A DNA stretch of 64,000 nucleotides from Dicyema japonicum (GCA_011109175.1 RDEW01000018.1:140895-204894); one strand, 5' to 3'. Counted from the first letter of the stretch, positions 22,520 to 34,555 are shown. The notes: generated from the sequence alone by a model not told the origin. A program made the numbers and translations.

Positions 22520-25500
22520 AATTCGTCTAAAACAATTTGTCTAATTAACAATTCTTCTAAATCGTCATGTTTGTCTAATTGGATCGCACCACCCTAATAT
22601 ATGGAAATTTATCGAGTGTCTGAAAAAAGAACAAAATTTGAATGAATCATTATTATTTTGAGCACTTCACGAGAGCCATACTAATTATAGCCCCGCATGT
22701 GCAGCAAAAGAAACAAGGTTAGATGTCATCCTTTTCCATGCTCCCCTGTTCCTAGCCAAGGCTCTCATGTTGTCCAGGTCGTCGGCATTTATTAGATTTT
22801 TTTGATATTGACCAGGTCTTTTTGTAAGACTATTGGCAGTGTTTTTCTTGGTCTTCCACGATAGCGGCCTTCTTGGCTAACATAGTATGTTTCCATAGAT
22901 ATGTTAAGTGGGGCTGTTAATTCCATCCTCAGCACGTGTCCGAAGAGCTTCCATCGGGATTCCAGTACTTCTAAGCTGATAGTGCTGCATCTCTTATATA
23001 AAGCATTTATCGATATTCTCGTAGGCCAAGTAGTTCCTGTTATTTTTCTCAGCTGACCTCTGTGGAACGAGTCTAGTTTTTCCATATCCGCTGATGAGGT
23101 CGCCCAAGTTCCAGCGTTATATAAAAGTACTGGTTATATGAATGAGTCGTATAATAGGATTCTCATTTTCGTGTCGATGCCTTTTTGATTGAGCCATAGT
23201 TTCTTCAGTTTATATAACGCAGCATTGGCTAGAGTTTTCCTACGTAAAATATCTTCGCTATCTCCCAAAAAGTGAACCGAGTTTTTTTACTTGTCGCCAC
23301 TTCTCTTCTAGGACGTTACTCATCCTTCTTATCTCTGTGAGTTCTGTTTTCTCTCTGTTCACAGTAAGAAACCATTTCCCTAGTACATCTGGTGTTTTTT
23401 CTAATAGGTTTTCCAGGACCTCTTTGTCTTCAGAAAATAGGTCTACATCGTCCGCGTAGATTACTTCTTCCGTCTTTCCTTGGTATACGGTCTAAGTTCC
23501 CTATTAGCGGCTTCCAAATAAATTGTGAATAGTAGATGAGAAAGAGAGTCTCCTTGGGAGTGCCCGTGTTTGTTTCAAATTTTCTTGAATAGGTCTTTCC
23601 GACTCTCACAAGGAGCTCAGTGTTAGAAAGTAGAATTCGGGTCATCCTTAGACTCGATTCATCAAGAAATCCGTTCAGTACCCCATTAATTTGTTCCTGT
23701 TAACCGTATCAAAAGCTCTTGATAGGTCAATTCCCAGAATATTGGTGGCGTTACGGTATCTTTGATATGTTGCACACCTCCATCTGTGACTCCAGACCGC
23801 ATCAGCTGTGGATCTCCCTTCTCGAAAACCACTTTGACTATCTGGTAGGTATTTGTAAGCAGATCCTTTTATTCGTTCAAGCACAATGTTTGCCAAGACT
23901 TTGCGTAATGAATTTAGTAGTATGATGGGTCGCAAATTTTCGAGCGGTCCTCTGGTTTTGTTGTTTTTTGTATGGGGATTAGTAGTCCCGTACCCAGAGG
24001 TAGAGTTGAGTTAGTTGAAAACATTTCATTTAGTAGTGTAGCGATTTTTTCAAAAAGGGGGTCAGGGCCGTATTTCAGTAATTCTGGGTTTATCGCATCT
24101 GGTCCGGGGCTTCTGTTATTCTTGAGTTTTCGGCAGGCCGTTTTGATTTCCTCGGCCGTGATTGGTATCTCCAGGGGTCTTGGCCTTCCATCAAATGGGT
24201 GGATTTCTATGATTTTGATGTTGAAAAGCTTCTCAAAATGAGCCGCGATGGCTTCAGTTTGTTCTTTGGTGTTCAGTATCAGCTTACCGTTCTCGTCTTT
24301 TATGGTTAGTCGACTTAGATTTGTTGGCCGCAGCAAACGGGCAGCGACGTACACCTGTGCGTTGTCTTTCACTTTATTTACTTCTTCTATACATGAAGCT
24401 ATTTCTTCTATGAATAGCTTCTTGTTCAGACCCTTTATTTTTCTTCTGACACGTTGCCTTTCGCATTGAAAGGCTTTTATAGTCAGTGGCATTTGATTTT
24501 CTCATATTTATTTTTTTAGACTTTTCGCAAGCTCAGGAACATCTGGATGAATAGCCTTCATGTGCATTTTACTATTCTCCCTTTTGCCAAGACATACTTC
24601 AGCAGCTTCGTTGATGGTGTCCTTTGTGCGTTTCCAGGCGTCTTCTAACGTAGTATTTACCAATACGTCCTGCATATGAGTCTGAATGTATAGTTGATAT
24701 CTCTCAGTAGTCTCCGGTTGGGAAATCAGTTTTTCAGTCGCGTAGTCGCCTCTGATTTTCTCAAATTCGTGATTTTTGGCATTCCTGTATTTGATGGCAT
24801 GTTTTTTCAAGGTGAAGGTCGCAATAACCATCTTGTGGTCGCTGACAGTCGTCAAGCCTTCATATGAACGTGCGTTTACTAGAAGGTGTTTGTCTTTAGC
24901 CCGGCATATGACATAATCTATTTGGTTGTATATTGGGACCAGCTTTCCCTGAGTTCCTTCGCTTCTTCATCCACGTAGTTTTGTGGCAAGCAGGATGCGT
25001 AAATGCAGTATTGCATAGGAAAAGGTTGTTTGCCATACAAAAGTGACCAAGTATTGTCCCGGGTAGGTTTCTTATTCCACGTCTATGTTTTCCCAAGAAA
25101 ACATCATCCGGGTTATTCTTCAACCCGATTTTTGCATTCAAATCCCAGCACTGAGTATTAGTGATGACGACTCATATTCGTTGTACGTCCGTAACAGTAT
25201 TGAATAGAAGTCGTCTAGTTCTGTCGGATCTTTCGCTACTCTCCCGCAGTGTGGCGCATAAACATTTACAATTGTCAGAAAGCTCTCCGAAGGGGGTAAG
25301 TTGTTTAGCCGGACTTTTATAACACAGATCTTGTCATTCACACTCCATATACGGTGGACTGCACTTGTCAATTTTGAGTGGATGGCAAATCCAAGTCCAT
25401 AATGTTTTGAGTCGCTCGGCTGACATATAATTCGATATTCGCCATAGTTCTCATCAAGGCTACAAGTTACTTTCGTCTCTTGTAGGCACCCAATAGTCGT

Positions 25501-25923
25501 ATCTCTCCAAGTCGTCACAGAGAATCTTCCTTGACCAGGTCGTAGATAAGCCTCTAGCATTGAACGTAAGGACCTTTAGACGAGATGCATCCCTTTGTAT
25601 CTATTGCCTTTTAGACATTTTTCTCAATTGCGATCCAATCAAGAAACGAGGCACGTCACCACCTCACCAAAAATGAATCATTCTTCGAACAATTTGAAGC
25701 TGGAAGAGAAGTACAATCCCCAAAAAAGTGTTTTCGTGAGAGTGCTTCACGCATAAAAAGAATTGTTGAAAATTTTAGATTTGACAATATAAATGGAATA
25801 TCTTAGGGAATAGCTCACAATTTTTTCTTTTTTAAATATCTTAAATAAAATGATTTAATTGTTATTAGACAAGCATGACGATTTAGACGAATTGTTAATT
25901 AGACGAATTGTTTTAGATGAATT
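22520..25923. mobile_element. Long-TIR DNA element nested in LINE A, carrying LINE B
   Basis: Left arm 22520-22579 and right arm 25864-25923 are 60-bp inverted repeats with about 90% identity, built from repeated ACAATTnGTCTAA units. No transposase is seen between the arms; the inside is largely a LINE B copy. It is probably a non-autonomous (MITE-like) element that later received LINE B. Confidence 0.7.
22655..25668 (-). mobile_element. LINE B copy, nearly full length, nested
   Basis: 5' end near 25668 (GGTGAGGTGGTGACGTGCC). Endonuclease frames 25138-25560 (VTTWRDTTIGCLQETKV; HYGLGFAIHSKL; LTIVNVYAPHCG), 24896-25141 (NAKIGLKNNPDDVFLGKHRR) and 24508-24855 (SDHKMVIATFTL). Linker and RT start 23914-24492 (NNRSPGPDAINPELLKYGPD). 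RT 23675-23935 (QSGFREGRSTADAVW). C-terminus 22792-23085 (LESRWKLFGHVLRM, GRPRKTLPIVLQKD). Tail near 22655. It is the best-kept LINE B here but the frame still breaks several times. Confidence 0.88.
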
Positions 25924-26499
25924 TTCTGAGGTAAATAAAGACGAAGAAGATTCTTCAGTAGATATATCAAGCCGGTTTATAATTTAGCTAAATTTGAATC
26001 TTGTGAAGGTATTCTTGTAGTCTTTCTGATGCCTTTGGGATATCTTGATCGCGGATCCGATTAAATAAGTCATCAGCCATATTGAAGATGAAATCGTCTT
26101 TATTATACGGGTTGTGGTAAATCGGAACAATGTATAAGTTAAATAAGGCAGACCTTGTGGGACACCATTGGGTAGTAATCTTGAATTTATCTGGTCCCAT
26201 CCATGTATAGCCGGGCCCTTCTTCCATTTATGAAGTTAGCAAGCCAAAGTTTTATATTGGGGTTGACGGGGAGAACAAAAAATTTCCGGTTAGGATTTTC
26301 CTTGAGACAGATTCGAGCGTCTTTTGTAAATCGATCAAGCAAACGACTGTTTTGAGGTGACGAGGATAAATAAACAAGCCTTTGCTTTTCAATATGGGTT
26401 TAACAAGAGATTGGATTTTTTTAAATTTATTTATAATCATATATATAATAATATGGATATAAAATCATAAAAACAATTAATTTATTAAAATATAAAAAA

Positions 26500-27328
26500 T
26501 TAATGTTTATATCCAAAAGACATTGTACATTTATTAGCATAATGCCCCAAAAGTCCACATTTAAAACAAGTAACCTCACTTAGTGGTCGCCTCGCAGCAT
26601 CACCACTGTTCTGTAGTTCTATTTCTCTCCGCTCAGAAGATAGTTGAAAACAATTATATATTTTATGTCCAGCCTGTCCACAATGAGTGCACATAATTGG
26701 GGTCTTTTTGGTTGTATCTGTATTTGTATTCGAAGTGGGTAATTCAATCCGAGGACTTTAATTAAAAATCAATAAAACTGAGCAAATTGGCATTCAGGAC
26801 CATCAGGACAAAACCCAGCCAAATAGCAAGGACATATTATTCGAGTCATATGACGGTTTTTACAATGAGGCCCATGCCGGCAGAATCCTCGATCATACCA
26901 GGCACAATTCTTAATCTTCTGATCAGGGTCAACGTGAAGGAATTCACAGTCTTTGTTATTACACGAACCTATTATTTTAATTTTGTACATTTAACCAAAT
27001 TTAGTGTAGAAATAACACTCTGGCATTCTGTTAGTATCATACTCGTGCAAAAATTCACAAGTATCTCCCTTCTTACAGAGTCCGCGGAGCCAATGTTTAC
27101 AAACTGTGCTTTTGTTGCATACAATGTGTTTATATCGACACGAGTCGCCTTGCTTGCATTTTCCTTGAAGAAAATAATAACAGACAGGAGCACCGGATTC
27201 TATTGTTAAATAATCCAAAACTGTCCATTCCACTAAATGGAAGAGGGGAGAGCTCCCCATTGTTCCTTTATTGATGTTTCTATATCAAACGTTATATGAG
27301 AAACGTCAGCAACAATATTTTGCAACAT
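26500..27328 (-). CDS. CPSF4: CPSF30/CPSF4 polyadenylation factor, 4 exons, one extra base
   Basis: RNA-binding zinc-finger subunit of the cleavage and polyadenylation specificity factor that reads the AAUAAA signal. Introns on plus coordinates: 27200-27221 (22), 26969-26995 (27), 26756-26778 (23), all GT-AG. Five CCCH fingers are visible, including CYYFLQGKCKQGDSCRYKH, VCKHWLRGLCKKGDTCEFLH and WYDRGFCRHGPHCKNRH. Two CCHC knuckles end the protein: CTHCGQAGHKIYNC and CFKCGLLGHYANKC. Human CPSF4 has one knuckle, the fly protein two. Coding length is 757 nt; removing one base from the G4 run at 27245-27248 gives 252 codons and restores LPLPFSGMDKSGAPVC. ATG at 27328 begins the conserved VADVSHITFDIE. 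Confidence 0.94.
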
Positions 27329-27431
27329 AACAATTAAAAAATTATTTAAATTTTTTAATTAATTTTTTTTTATAACAAAAGTGTTTTAATTAAAACATAA
27401 CTTCATAAAAAGTACATCAACATTCGATATC

Positions 27432-27687
27432 AACGCATTTTTCTACCCTTACTAAGTATATCGATGACGTTTTCAGTAACTCCAATCATCCTCAACATAC
27501 TAGATTTCATCGATTGACCTGACCAAAGCATTTGATGGAACGTCAAGAAGGGTTCACGCTTACAGAATTGATTAACAAAATTTTTCTTTTGCAGATTTGG
27601 TGAGGCTGAATTTATGTCTTGTTTATCGCATTTTAAAAAAATGTTTAGATCGAATATAAATTCCTCTTGACGCAGCCTATGAAACAA
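27432..27687 (-). CDS. Unrecognised small gene, 5' end uncertain
   Basis: Open frame of ~85 codons ending KGRKMR. It is basic and rich in helical segments (NFVNQFCKREPF, SSMLRMIGVTENVIDIL). No LINE or transposon motif is visible, and it lies 100 bp downstream of CPSF4 on the same strand. A possible first exon starts with MALFIKKIHSVCIFG around 27700-27750, but I could not find a GT-AG junction that links the frames. Could be a host gene or chance. Confidence 0.35.
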
Positions 27688-27850
27688 TTATGCTCTCAAA
27701 GTTTTTTTACCAAAAATACAGACTGAATGTATTTTCTTAATGAATAAAGCCATAATATATTGTCTTCTTAATAATAGATTTTTTATTTTTGTAGATTAAA
27801 GTAGCCTCATATTGTCACCGAGAGCACTTTTTGAGGATTGTTATTTACTG

Positions 27851-27934
27851 TGTCGTATAGCATCACGTCCGGGTAAAGTATCAACTTATCAGCCCGGACA
27901 CGAAGATGGCCCCGGGTTCTCATACTATACGACA
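27851..27934. repeat. Small foldback element, inverted partner at 29404-29457
   Basis: Begins TGTCGTATAG and ends CTATACGACA, with GTCCGGG and CCCGGAC inside. The right ~50 bases recur inverted at 29404-29457 with about two changes. Likely a tiny MITE or structured repeat. Confidence 0.55.
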
Positions 27935-28804
27935 ATTATTAATCAACACCCTTTAATTTTGGTGAGAGCTACTTCTAGAGGATTGACATCTTTTTTGGAT
28001 AATTTTTGATATGTTGGGCTCAGCAATTTGTGTAGTTTCGACTTTTATTAAAGCGGATAAATGTTCATCAGTGAGTCTTGTTTTTGCAGTAGTTTTTGTC
28101 AATTTCACAAAAAGCTGTTCACAAATATATGCCGAACCAAACATAGCAATGATTTTTGTCGCAAACTTTTTAAAGTTTGTGAACTTTCCAGGAAAATATG
28201 AAAAGACAGCAGGTACTAAAAACTACAAATATTTATCTTTAAGTATAGAATCTGAATCGGATTGGATATCCAAGCTTTCATCTGCATTGGAAACATTAAA
28301 AGAGAACGGTGCTGTGAATAATGAAAATTGTTTTCAAAAGACGAGAAATCATTAAATCTTTCTTGAAATTCCTTTAACAACGATACGAGTTGTCATTCAT
28401 ACTGGGAAAAATTCATTACAGTATGTGTGTTTCTGGTTAATGAAATATCTTTAAACAAGTGGGCGTTGTCTGGACAAATAATTTTTGCTGTTTCTACAAG
28501 GATAAAATCGCAATATGATTTTTCATTCATTGAAAACATTTTGCAGATTTCATAGCTTTCAGTAACTTATGCAGTACTTCGATTATGATTTTTTGTGAAA
28601 TAAGTCTGTATCGCAGTTAAATTTTTTCACAATTCATATAGCTTTGAAACACGCATTGGACCTTCTTCGTTAATAAGCAAGTTAATACCCTTGAAATAAT
28701 TAGATTGGTAATGCCTTTTTAGGTTGTTGCAAAAAATTGAGTTTTATAGCCATTAAATGGAGCCGCATTTATGCTTGTCGAGGGCCGCATGTTTGACACC
28801 CCTG
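27935..28804 (-). mobile_element. hAT transposase remnant, copy 1
   Basis: Minus frames contain RLTDEHLSALIKVETTQIAEP, the C-terminal block of hAT transposases of the GTF2IRD2/EPM2AIP1 type. The right end GCATGTTTGACACCCCTG (28804) matches the terminal repeat of the element at 37547-38689. The left end has been replaced by the foldback repeat. Multiple stops. Confidence 0.75.
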
Positions 28805-29403
28805 GTCTAGTAAATTCAATAACATAGTTGCTGGTGGACAGTCTAAGATGTTATCCTACCCATTTTGGCATCTATGTTGTTTCTTGTGTAGAATATTGCT
28901 CTTTGCCAATCATCATAGTCAATTCGGAGGTTCAATGGTCAACTGGCATGATATAATCAAATAATTATGGATAGTTAATTTTTAGTGGTATATAATTGTA
29001 CAAATAGTCTTGAAGCCTCATGATAGATCATTCAAATAGGCACAATCAGGATTTAAACATAAAACTTATAGTTCGTCAGATAATATTTTAGTTGATTATT
29101 TTCTTTACACACATAGTGAGGGAAACATCAAATATTTTTAAAGATAATAAAGTACTTAGCATTACTATCTTTTTTAGATTGACTGATAACCCAACTAGTA
29201 CAAAATAATCTCATTTTATGAGTTTCTGATTATCAACTATAACCATTTTCATTTATTACTCTTATTTTATAAACGCAGGACACACAATGAACAGGGAAAG
29301 AAATAAACAAATCAATTAAGTACGTTTAGTTCCCATAGTCAGCCCTGCCTACAACGCAGAAATCGGTAGAAATCTCCAACATCAATCCGTATAGACATTT
29401 AGT
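28805..29403. other. No gene recognised
   Basis: AT-rich stretch without coding motifs or clear repeat structure. Confidence 0.4.
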
Positions 29404-29469
29404 AAATGTCGTATAGTATGATAACCCGGGGCCATCTTCGTGTCCGGGCTGATAAGTCAAACTTATCAG
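29404..29469. repeat. Inverted partial copy of the 27851 foldback, with a hairpin
   Basis: Matches the reverse complement of 27885-27934. It ends in CTGATAAGTCAAACTTATCAG (29449-29469), a 9-bp perfect stem with a 3-base loop. Confidence 0.5.
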
Positions 29470-29604
29470 TCCAAAACATGTGGTTACATGAGTCTTAATG
29501 AAATTAAAGGAATCACAATATATCCATGTTAACCACAAATATTGAACAACTGCACATCATCAAAAGGATTGAAAACGTAACAAAGGCAAAAGTTCAAAAA
29601 TTTA

Positions 29605-31015
29605 TTGCTACAGATAACAGATAACAGATAACATAATTTATTCGCAAAACCCCAACTAACTAAACAAGGTAAGAGCCATTAACTAAAGAGGAAAGCCAAG
29701 ATTTGGGGTCGTCTATATCGGGGCACTCTCATGAGACACCGTATGTCTCTTCTCCGTAAAAAGCCCCAATTACAATGCGAGTTTCCACAAGCAATGTAAT
29801 AAATCACCGATTCTTCTCGTTTTTCTTTCGTATTCGTCATCAATTTCAGATGCTAAATCCAATCCATGTGCGAGTTTAATTGCATAATTTCGACTGAAGT
29901 TAAAATCTTTAACTCTCCAGACTTCATCCATTTTACAAGGCATTTTCCATCTTGATTGGTTGTTACACAACCATAGTCAGTATGTTTAGCGTTCATGTCC
30001 CCAACAAGGATTGGATATTCATTGTTTTTCATAAATTTGTCAACAATCCATGGATACTCTCGTAGTTTTTTAGAATAGATTCCTCCGATAGTTATCCATC
30101 CCATGGTTGTTTGTAGTTGAATGCTTGCTAGTTCACAAAGATTTTCTTCATTGATCGTGGGTAGTCTTGTATTTAAAGAAGTTTTGTAGTAAATTGAAGT
30201 TCCTGTTCCAGCACAAGAACCAGTCTTCCAAAAAAAATATCTAATGAGTCGTATCCATCAATTTTAAATGGTCTTTTCTTCAATTTAGTTTCGTTTATAA
30301 TTAGAACATCCATCTGGATCGTGCTGGCTAGAGCAACCAGCACTGAGGTCCGTTTCCGAAGAGAACGGGCATTAATCAGGGTTATTCTGACTACTTCTGG
30401 TTTTTTGGTGGCTGCCCTCTCTTCTTAAAAGCGCCACCAAATCTAGTAAAAATTTAGAATCCTTTTTTGTTCTAGTCATATCTTTAATGCTTCTCTCCAA
30501 CTTGTCAAGAATCGAGTTGGAAGCTACTACTTCTTCATTTTCAGACAAGATGTTTAAGTGAGTCTCGACAGTCTGTGTAGCAACTCCAAAAGTCACTTTT
30601 CTAACAGGTGCTTCCGCCTGGTCACTCTCATCAAGACTGCTTGTCTGTGTTGAAGCTTCTACTGTTTCTTTTTTAGAAGGTTTCTTATTATATGTCGTAT
30701 TCCAGCCAGTTTTAATTTCTTATTCGTTCCAATTTTGGAAACTTCACTTTCTCCATTATGGGCATTTTCTCGTTTTAGAAATAATTTTCCATTCGATTCT
30801 TTCCTTTTTTCGTCAATTTTCTTTTTCTTCGCTATGTTAGCTTCAACAGCCTTGGGGCATCCTCCATAATTGGCAAAGTGGCTGGATGAACCACAATTCA
30901 CACACGACTTATTATTGTTTGTAACCGGACACTGCGATCTTCTATGTGGCCCAGAACAAACAAGGCATCTTTCAACATTTTTGCAAAACGTTGTAATTGA
31001 GAATTTATGAATCAA
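29605..31015 (-). mobile_element. Jockey-like LINE, deleted
   Basis: Minus strand from 31015: ORF1 C-terminal part with CCHC knuckles (CLVCSGPHRRSQC; CVNCGSSSHFANYGGC) and a lysine-rich tail, then the ORF2 endonuclease start near 30400 (RITLINARSLRKR, DVLIINETKL) and GDMNAKHTDYGC (30000). The frame then passes to LDLASEIDDEYERKTRRIGD, probably the LINE C-terminus, so the RT is deleted. The 3' tail is a (GATAACA)3 microsatellite on the plus strand at 29612-29632. Its 5' end abuts the RLE LINE. Confidence 0.75.
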
Positions 31016-33579
31016 GAAAGGGATTTAGAAGAGCCAATTGGTGCTTCGAGTTGAATAGAAGGCGGTTCTACAGAAATATTAGTGGAGATAATAAGAAGGG
31101 AGTGCTGAATTTCGATGAAGGGGAATGTCTACCTTTTTGGACAACCATTTGGAATGAGAGTGATCGAAAGGAGAGCAAATTCTTGTTGAACAAGAGAGTG
31201 ACTGGATCTGAAAATTCTTATGCCGATTTTACAAAGGAAGCGATCGTCGATACTATCAAGATGCTTCCAAATTGGAAAGCGTCTGGGTGCGACGGAGTTT
31301 ATAACTTCTTTATCAAAAGTTTTACTTCGATTCATGAACATCTTTGCGAGGAGATTCAGAAGATCATAAATGATGAATATACGCCTGGTGATTGGTTCTA
31401 CACGGGGATAACACATCTTATACCAAAAGTGGACGTATGTAATTCACCCAAGGAGTTAAGACCAATTACTTGTATGCCTAATCTCTATAAACTATTGACA
31501 AAGTGTGTGAACAAGAAATTATCTGAATATATTGAATCGTACGATCTCTTAAGTGATAATCAATTGGGAACTCGGAGGATGTGTCAAGGAGCCAAAGAAC
31601 AAGCTTTGGTGAACCAATATTTAAATCAAAGAAATGGAAGTAACTTATGTTCTACCTGGATCGATGTTAAAAAAGCATTTGATTCCGTTGACCACGAGTT
31701 TTTGGGCGAAGTGCTCCAGAATTCTGGCCTGCCTTTCTGGATTGTGAGTTTTATCACGAAACTTGTTGGGAAATGGAAGATACGACTGAATTTGGAAGGA
31801 AAAGTGTTGGGGGAGATTAGAATAAGAAGAGGAATTCTACAGGGGGACTCTCTTTCGCCACAGATCTTTGCTTTGTTAATGGACCCCCTTAGCCGAATAT
31901 TGAATGGAAAATTTCCTAAAGTAACTATGGGAAGCCCGGGAAATGGAGAGCCAACATATGCCACTAATCACCTTCTGTTTATGGACGATATAAAGTTGTT
32001 TTCTCACAAAAGTGATTCAATGGTTATGATGATGGAAGAAGTTGATTCGTTTTTTGATGCAGCCGGGTTGGAGAGGAACTTTGACAAATCTGCAACAAAT
32101 GTCAAGTCCTTGTCTGGGAAAGCTCGTTTCCTTGATGGATTGGATGGATACCGATATTTGGGAGTTCTTGAAGATAAGAACAGCAATGTTCTTAAAGGAG
32201 AAATTATGAATAAAATCTATGGAGAAGTATCTAAGCGGATCAAAAATTTGACGAAGACGGATTTAAACTCAGTGAACCTGTTTAAAGCTATGAATGAGTA
32301 TGCAATCTCCCTTTACAACTATTACATTGGATTGATTGATATCGAACCTGGAGAGTTTGAACAGATTGATAAAAATATTCGCAGAATTCTTATGGACAGT
32401 CATATCCACTTGCAACCGGCAAACAAAGAAAGACTTTATCTACCAAGAAATAAATTTGGAAGAGGCCTCGAGTTAGTCAGTAACAAAGCAGAAAGAATGC
32501 TCCTCCAATTTTATAGTGATTTGGAACATAAGGCAAATTACTGCCTAAGAAGAGCGGGAATTCTACGGGTCATTAATTCAAAGAAAATACACATGGCCAC
32601 TATCGTAAAATTCATCTCAAGAAAGTACAACATTGAAAATGTGAAGGATTTGACAATGTTGAAATTGATGGAAATACAACATGAATATCTACTGGGAAAA
32701 ATTGAAGAGAAATCGCTGCACTCTATTCTATTTGAGTGTCTGAAAGATACCGAAGTGAATATTGCTGAATCCTCAGGGTGGTTAGTTCATGGAAATCATT
32801 CTCCTGTAACCGAAGGAAGGCTGTGTCTGCTTCAGGATCGTAACATGTTTTTTGATAATGGAGAAGCCAAGTGCAAACATTGTAACTCAGGAAAGAAGAC
32901 CGTTGATCACCTTGCAACTAGATGTGGGAGAATGCTGAATAGCTCGTATCTCAGGCGGCATAACGAGGTGGTCAGATGTATTCACTTACACCTCTGCCGT
33001 CAATATGGAATAAGAAAAACTAAGAAACTGAAGACCCACTCAGTCCAATCTGTTGTCTCAAATGAATTTGTGGAGATTCGTGTAGACACAACGATTAGTA
33101 CAGATACGGCTGTACAGAATAACAAACCCGATATTTTCGTTCATGATAAGGTGCGTAATACGATTACTCTCGTTGAAATTGGGATCACGTCCCAAAACTG
33201 CCTCAAGCAAGTCGAGGTGGAAAAGTTCCATAAGTATGACTTACTGGCGAACGAACTCGGATGTATTCATCGCGCAAAGGTAAAAATAATCCCTGTAGTC
33301 ATTACCTGGGATGGGATTGTTTCGAGATTCTTCAAGGGCCATCTGGATGCCCTCAAACTGGAGGAAAGGGTGAAAGCGTACATCCAAACGTTAGTATTGA
33401 GAAAGACGTTGGAGAGCATGCAAGCTGAAGATAGACATGGAGTATCGATACCTGATGAGGAGGAAGCTGATAAGGAATGTCGACCTAGGGGAGTCTCGGA
33501 ATGTGGGTTGTGCGACAACGAAAACACACCTATACTGACAATTGACGTTGGCCCCAAGAAGAGGAGATTAGCTAATTAA
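31016..33579 (+). mobile_element. RLE-type LINE (R2/R4/NeSL group), intact ~855-codon RT-endonuclease frame
   Basis: Continuous frame to TAA at 33577-33579. RT motifs in order: ANWCFELNRRRFYRN linker, WKASGCDGVYNFFI (31270-31320), LRPITCMPNLYKLLTK, STWIDVKKAFDSVDH (31650), GILQGDSLSPQIFALLMDPL, and the catalytic box LLFMDDIKLFS (31975), with FMDD in place of YADD. Then GYRYLGV, and a CCHC knuckle CKHCNSGKKTVDHLATRC (32872-32926). Then a restriction-like endonuclease core KPDIFVHDK...ITLVEIG...VEKFHKYDLL (33120-33245). There is no in-frame ATG before ~31250, and the N-terminal DNA-binding part expected in this group is missing, so the copy is 5'-truncated. The only long undamaged TE frame here, so probably the youngest insertion. 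Confidence 0.9.
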
Positions 33580-33654
33580 TTAATTACGTGTGACTCGTTG
33601 TTTCGTTAAAATATTAATATCATTTTATAACTTGGACATCACATATGGGAATTG

Positions 33655-33714
33655 GGTCATCATTAATGGGAATTGGGTCATCATTATGGGAATTGGGTCA
33701 ATATTTATGGGATT
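33655..33714 (+). repeat. Minisatellite in the RLE LINE 3' UTR
   Basis: Three units of ATGGGAATTGGGTCATCATT (period 20-21), with a partial fourth, 75 bp after the LINE stop codon. Confidence 0.8.
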
Positions 33715-33989
33715 GAGTGTAGCAGGTTTATTATTTTTATTACTATTTTATAGGTGTCAAAATTATAAAACACATTGATTTTCTCTTCCCATCTGCCGAC
33801 AAATAAGACGATAATTCACTAAGGCTTATGACGAATCCGATATTCCCTTGCATAAGTTAAACAGTAAAGCTTACGAGACTTGTTTGAGAGTATTGGACAT
33901 AATTGTCCTTCTACTTACGCTTGCCGAAAAAGTGTAGAAAACTTATACCAGAAGCAGCTTTACAGGTTTTATTTTCATTCATTGTAGAT

Positions 33990-34555
33990 CTGAAAAGTTT
34001 TTTGTATTGGAAAAATTTCTGATCCCAGAAAATATTTTTAGTATCTTGTTGTCATTGTCTTCTGCGGCTAACTCTTCGATTACCTGTCAGATAATTGACG
34101 ATGTTCTAAGGAATTTTGCGAGACGTGGTAAAACACATTCGGAAATTGCATTTCGGGGACGATTTATGTGGAATCGAAAAGTACTGGAATCGAGATTATC
34201 TGTCAATCAAGTACTTTCTATTACAAAAATGGAAAAACAACATATTTCTCCATATGTATACAACTATCTGAAAAAGTGTCCTTCCACATCATTATTTATT
34301 GAAAGACATTTTTATATATTGGAAAAATTACTATCTAAAGACCTAAAATTTAAACCCGAAAACGTTTTGAATTACATTATTCTGTATTTTAGTAAAGATT
34401 TTGATTAGTTTTTTATATTAAAAAAATTTTTTTGTAGATAAATTTATCATAAAGTCAAAAAAGGTCAAAATTTTGAAATTTTAGCGTCAATAAAGTCATT
34501 AAAGTCAATTTTTAGGTCAAAATTTCCGATTTATAAAGTCAAAATAAAATTCGCC
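33990..34555 (+). mobile_element. hAT transposase C-terminal remnant
   Basis: Frame 34007-34408 ends CPSTSLFIERHFYILEKLLS then KDLKFKPENVLNYIILYFS. This is the hAT dimerisation end (SSASVERxFSxLxKLLxKDR...), with SASVER altered to STSLFIER. The right end GCCCTAGTTATAAG resembles the terminus of the hAT at 41738-43635. A second partial copy is at 36340-36975. Confidence 0.65.

Larger units (their letters stand above)
21920..26480 (-). mobile_element. LINE A copy split by nested insertions
   Basis: 3' part at 21920-22519 (frame 21967-22359: LLYKQFIEPSVSYACTSWGI, ending FEIT, then a TAATAATAATAA-type tail). 5' part at 25924-26470 (AWKTFESVSRKIL-type RT block, ARYTWMGPDKFKI region, GPTRSALFNLYIV). 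The sequence before the break (GGTTGATAAG) and after it (GGTAAATAAAGACGAAGAAG) are nearly contiguous in the copy at 560-625, showing the 3.4-kb block between is an insertion. 5'-truncated within the RT. Confidence 0.75.

Noticed and set aside
26787-27209. 140-codon plus-strand frame
   Set aside because: Antisense shadow of CPSF4 exons.
29404-29469. Hammerhead-like ribozyme (CTGATAAG after a GC stem)
   Set aside because: The core should be CTGATGA with a GAAA partner; neither is present.
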